From contig NBAZ01000006.1 of assembly GCA_002794735.1 (NCBI GenBank), positions 1,426,001 through 1,490,000 of the forward strand: DNA of 64,000 nucleotides, written 5' to 3'. The notes under the pieces are model-generated. The model did not search any database, had not been told where the DNA came from, and saw nothing but the letters and a program-made list of their open reading frames with translations. Below are positions 59,384 through 64,000 of the stretch, piece after piece. This stretch comes from Pyrrhoderma lamaoense. Lineage: Eukaryota; Basidiomycota; Agaricomycetes; Hymenochaetales; Hymenochaetaceae. Both the position numbers and the translations under genes were made by a program. The stretch's first letter is position 1. Every line of letters starts with the position of its first letter.

Positions 59384-60260
59384 CAGATATGGGGGAATCG
59401 GATTCCACGATTTAGCTTGGTCAAGCCCGGAGCTCTTCATAAACAAGACGATGTCGACATGTCGCTCTCAGCTTATCTGACGTGAAGTAATTGGTGACCA
59501 TATAGCAAGGATGATTCATTGTAGATTATGGTTTTCTTTAACATCTATCACTTGACTATCTCACTATATTTTAGTCATCGAGGCCCTTAGCAATTCTGAT
59601 GAAGGGGATATTATTATATCGTTCAACAGGGCCCAGTTCTTTCCTGTTGACTGGGATAAGCAACTTGATTTATCTAACTCCTCAGCTCCTCAGTCATGTC
59701 TGTGAGATATTGATATTCAGACTCTCAATTATAGTTAAATTTGAGAATACTCCTTACAGTTGGATATTGAAGTTAGTGCCTTCGACGAAGCAGAAGCAGG
59801 AGTTTTCCTTGATTTTGATACATCTGCTACTCTGGACTTATCATTGAATACGGATGCGAGTGGAGCAGTCGACAGTACAGGACAGACAACCAACGCAAAT
59901 GGTGTTAGTGGATGTATCGATGCTAAAGCTGGCTTTAGCGTTACCCCTGGAGTCAAAGCATCAGTGTCAAATCTCTTTAGTGGCGGTTTAAGTATATCTA
60001 TATTATCTGATGATTTTACTTTATTACAGGCTCGTCGTTCTTGCTGTTTGATTATATAGCTGTGATACTGATTTTCTGGTTGTCTGACAGGAGTGCCTTC
60101 CTGTGGCTTTAACATCCAACATGACTGCCAAGATGGAAGCTAAAACTGAAAATTCAAGTACAAACCTTTCCGTGAAAGCTTCAAGTTCTTCTTCCCTACA
60201 GTGCTTTTCCGGGAGCATGTACACCAGTCTCAGTGATCAACCAGAGATTATTGGGCTCTA
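59384..60260 (+). pseudogene. Partial copy 3 of the secreted beta-repeat protein gene
   Basis: The left part (59390-59700) matches paralog 2 at 51180-51500 with several stops. After TCAGTCATGTC the copy jumps, across a missing roughly 750 bases, to the exon matching 52266-52538 (from TTGGATATTGAAGTTAGTGCC). That exon is almost identical to paralog 2 and still open (FLDFDTSATLDLSLNTDASG, GCIDAKAGFSVTPGVKASVS). It continues to about 60260 with the last exon (ECLPVALTSN...). No signal peptide or N-terminal half is present, so it cannot encode a complete protein. Confidence 0.85.
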
Positions 60261-60585
60261 GGTACTAAAATAAACTTTTAATCAGCCCTAGAGAAAACAC
60301 TTACTTTTTGTTACTTAGTTATAACAGCAACTAAGGAAGGAAATTTCGACTATTTTTGTTTATATTCGTGGTTTTGCATATTGTTTTGTATGTATTCTAG
60401 TATCAGGACAGCGATATGATGAAAAAAAGCACAACTTGGCCGGCCTATACATTGAACAGGTATCACAAACAAGCGATATATTGAATGATTACACATTCGT
60501 GTGTTTCACATTTGATATAGATTACGTAATAATATATGTACTGATTAGATACTATACGCCAAGCAAGAAACGTAATGTTCTCGCC
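60261..60585. other. Spacer between the partial copy and oxidase copy 3
   Basis: AT-rich, with no gene seen. It is similar in position to the spacer at 52801-53279. Confidence 0.45.
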
Positions 60586-62637
60586 TTAAGCGGACGTAAA
60601 TTTCCATCCGCCTGCAAGGTCCATAACACCATCCGGATCTATCTTGGCTTTAAGGGCTTGGAGTGTCGCTACGTTGTCTCCGTAGATATCTTCAATAGAA
60701 GTTCCGTGTACCGCGTAGTTTCCGTATACTGCTGCATCTGCGACGTCTTGTCCTTGCTCGATAGCAGCAGCTTTGATTGTTGCCGCGCTATCTTTGATGA
60801 GTTCGAAGAAGTAGTCGTCTGCTGCAGAAAGTTCCCAAGCGTAGTAGAGATTAAGAGGACGGAGACCTCGGTCGCGTGAGGGTGGGTATGCGGAGTTTGA
60901 TCCGTGAGTGAAAAGTGAGTCGACGAATGGTTCGACATCATAAGAAATGAATGTTGTAGATGAAAAGAGTGTTTTGATGTTGTCACCCCGTGCCTTATCA
61001 AAATCATATTAGGTGATGTAGTGGAAAAAATAGCGTAGTTTTAACTCACAATGGTCTCGTTGAGGATAACTGCCATTATTTCCGGAGTGAAGTTCTCTAC
61101 CGTAATAGCATTGAATACACCACTGATAGATAATAATTCAGAAAGACGTAGCCCTCATCTATATTTAGAACGTACCGCATTCCAGAAGTCGCCTCTGAAG
61201 GAGTGGCAGCTATTAAATCCTTGAATGAGCGAGTTGATACATCTTTCGAGACATAATCAACATCCAGGAACAAGTCGAATATCCCTTCTGGCGCTTCGGG
61301 GCCATCATAAAAGAGATTTAAAGTGATACCTGGCTGCACGGAAATAAATGACTGGAAGGGACCCATAAAAAGCTTGGATCACGTACCAGTCCTAATAGTA
61401 CGTTGAATTCAGCGATTATAGCTGCTTTGGGGTCTGTGCAGTTGATAGAAAAGTTGGCGGTCGCAGCTGAGATAGCATCGAATTTATCTCCGGTATATGT
61501 GAGCAGTCCACCCCAAACTTGGGTTTGTGAGTGCGTTTCTAGGGTAAATTTGGTAACGATTCCCTGCACGAGAGTTTATTAAAAAGAGAGGACAAAACGT
61601 AGAACAAATACTAACAAAGTTATTGAAGCCACCCTATTATGCGAAGTAAGTATCGCCTTTTTAGTTTAAATATTTGTTTACGTACCTTCAAGCCGAAAAA
61701 CAAATCGGGATCTGAAGACGATGTAACTGTTGTTACTGTTCCGTTTGGCAGCACAAGTTCAAATTCTTTAACGGTATCGATCGTCAATCCATATTGGTTC
61801 GTCTTGAATGAATAGCCTTTGGGTGGCATACGTATGTACTGATTAGATTGCCTCTATAATGAAGAGTAAAAACAAATAGGTAGCGCACCTCCGCCGAGGG
61901 TAAATCCGGCAACTCCAACTCCGGGACCCGGCCGCCAACAACGTTAACATTATATTGGTCTAGAGCGTCGTACACATCATCCCAAACTAATCCAGCTCCT
62001 ACTACTGCAGTGCCCGAGTCGGCGTCGTAAACGACGTCGTCGAATTTAGTCATGGATATGTGCACCCCTTCGTTGAAGAGAAGCCTTGATTAGCTGTATG
62101 TCCTCCACCTTTGACCTGAATATTGGATCATAAAGACAAGTAATCAGAATGCATTGAATATATCGTCTATAATTAACTACTTACTGCAAATGGAGTGCCT
62201 GTAGATCCAACAATTTGTAACTGCGGATGTAACATTCTATCAGAAACAACCGGAGGACGGGAGAAGGAGAAGAGCCAGTTAGGGTGGCCTGTGCACTCAC
62301 GATAACACCAACATCTTCGGCCGTTCCAGGCCGAACAGAGCAAGCAGACTGTTGTGTACTCGAGCTTGCCCAGTGGTAGATGTCAGAAGTATATGATATA
62401 GCATTGATCACTGTGGCTGACAGTCAGAAAAAGCACAATAAATGACCCAATATGAACCAGCCACTTACAAGGATAGTGGATATCTGAAGCATTACTGATG
62501 CTTGACGCAATTTGCTTACAGACAGACGTGTAGTCGGTTGCACGGGAGTGAAGGTCCTCGCTAGACGGCGATGCTCTGGAAATTGAAAGGAGAGTGAACA
62601 GCGATGCGAGTCTCAACGCTCTGGATGTGGCGGCCAT
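60586..62637 (-). pseudogene. Berberine-bridge-type FAD oxidase, copy 3, two one-base deletions
   Basis: The signal peptide starts at 62637 (MAATSRALRLASLFTLLSIS). The downstream exons match copies 1 and 2 (WASSSTQQSACSVRPGTAED, SSDPDLFFGLK, TKFTLETHSQTQVWGGLL, PGITLNLFYDGPEAPEG), ending GGWKFTSA at 60586. In the exon for the FAD loop a base is missing near 62069-62072 (SSTEGVH codons; TCAACGAAG against TCAACCGAAG or TCAACGGAAG) and another near 61922-61926 (GTCCCGGAG against GTCCCCGGAG in GRVPGVG). Both shift the frame. It is otherwise well conserved, including splice sites, so the damage is recent or artefactual. Confidence 0.75.
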
Positions 62638-64000
62638 TGATGCAAGGCGACTTGGGATAGCGGGTTATAGAAAGAACTGAGATCCCAAAGAAACATTTTC
62701 TCTTAATCTTCTTGCTTTTTATCCAGCCTCAACCTCCCGTTGATTGTATAGCCGTCGGCTGCAACTGAGGCCCGGAACGGTCAGTATAAAACGTCGTAGC
62801 GAAAACGTCATCATGATAGAACAGATAGCGATGGAACTCAGTTATGACCATATTTGGACTGTACCTTGATATTGAATTACAAAAGAAATGAACAATTACT
62901 CAGTTGATCATCAAAACAGGAACTAAAATACACACAAAAAATGCTTGGAACCTCTCTCAGGATAGATCCTATCCTTCTCGTCTTAATTTTAACCACCTTT
63001 TTGGTGCGAATTAACCCGGAGTGCTCGTTTATTAAATCAAAACAGGAATGCTCTGGTACTACATCAGTTCTTACGCTGATACACATAAACACGATTATTG
63101 CGTCTATACCGGACGGTCACACGATAGTTCTGGTTGACAATAGTGATGGAGTACAAAGAAGGAATAAACTTGGGTGATGTCCTTATGGCGGGCAACGAGC
63201 TTCTTCGAGGCTTCGATGCGAGCAGATTCTTAAGCGAGTTTAGTCTCGATCTACAGAAGCCCTTTATTTACCTTTTAAATTTTGATTACAATATTTAAAT
63301 GTTTCCGAATCGGGAACGTAAGCAAATTAGGCCTCGAAACCTGAAGCAGTCAATCAATATTGAGGAAGCTTCTTCTCTCTCTTCACAAGATTACTCAAAA
63401 AACATGACAAACCGGGTCCCATAGAAAAAATCGTAAGACATGGAAGTCTGTTCTTCGTATTTTTTCTCGTCCGGAACATATTGACCCTATCATTGAAGGT
63501 GATCTGTCCGTGTGCCTGTTTTGCTCTTGTCTCTCGGTGGATAAATCAGGAATCTCTTAATTGCGAAAGGATAGTATGCGAAGCGTAGAAGAGAAACTCG
63601 CAGATACCTTTGGGATATCCTCCGTACTTCTCTTCTATATTTCTGGCTTTCATTCAAGTATTTGCATCTGTACAACAATTATAGCCTGATCTAATTTATG
63701 GACCCAATAAGTGCTCTCAGCATATTGGCTTTTTGCAACAACCTTAGACTGCACCATCGATTTAGTGGCTACAAAACATATGAAAATACTCTCAAACGTG
63801 TAATAAGACATTCACAGTAGCGGTCTACTTATAGTATGATATGACGTACCGTGGAATAATATTACATAATACTTAAGTGAGCAATTTATTTGTAAGATAA
63901 AACTATATAGCAGTACACACCGGAGAATGCCGATGACAAGCCTCTGCGTGTAAACTACCTCAAAGATCTGCATCGAAAGTAAACCCGTCGCCAACGTACA
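62638..64000. other. Intergenic, duplicated upstream DNA, no gene seen
   Basis: It begins with the presumed promoter of oxidase copy 3 and continues with sequence similar to 55600-56200 and 59060-59350 (for example the GATAAATCAGGAATCTCTTA block near 63540, also at 56042). A further copy of the array may lie beyond the window end. Confidence 0.5.

Overview
The window looks like nuclear DNA of a filamentous basidiomycete, probably an agaricomycete. Genes are rich in short introns (about 40-90 bases, GTRNGT...AG), there is a velvet regulator, and there are multigene families of secreted proteins, LTR retroelement remains and decaying tandem paralogs. No ribosomal RNA or convincing intact tRNA gene was found. 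Products were assigned by reading motifs; no database search was possible.

Layout. 1-9.7 kb holds one large velvet-family gene (minus strand) set in long microsatellite and purine/pyrimidine-tract DNA. 9.7-20 kb is a repeat-rich block with a partial and a solo LTR, a second truncated LTR, and five tandem minus-strand copies of an unrecognised small four-exon gene. Between the copies lie decayed pieces of the neighbouring tRNA t6A-cyclase-type gene, whose intact version is at 20.5-22.2 kb. 22.4-26 kb carries a BAH/PHD-type chromatin protein gene and, divergently from it, a REEP/TB2-DP1-HVA22 membrane-shaping protein gene. 27.4-32.9 kb has three tandem thaumatin-like genes, the last with a predicted GPI-anchor tail. 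33-42.4 kb holds a PH-domain protein, a second BAH/PHD paralog, a Pro/Ser-rich unknown and a DUF952 protein.

43.3-62.6 kb is a secreted-protein cluster. It has two full copies and one partial copy of a large beta-repeat secreted protein (plus strand) and three copies of a berberine-bridge-type FAD oxidase (minus strand), with two of the pairs convergent. Several copies carry single-base deletions. A roughly 4 kb LTR element (46528-50522) encodes a Gag-like protein but no polymerase. It sits exactly at the start codon of the second secreted-protein gene, so its 3' LTR is now directly upstream of that ATG.

What joins the region is local duplication: small gene plus t6A-cyclase, thaumatin trio, BAH/PHD pair, and secreted protein plus FAD oxidase. 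The best candidates for undescribed biology are the five-copy small-gene family with all-phase-1 introns, the gag-only LTR element that may have replaced a gene's promoter, and the BAH proteins whose PHD finger is split by about 180 residues.
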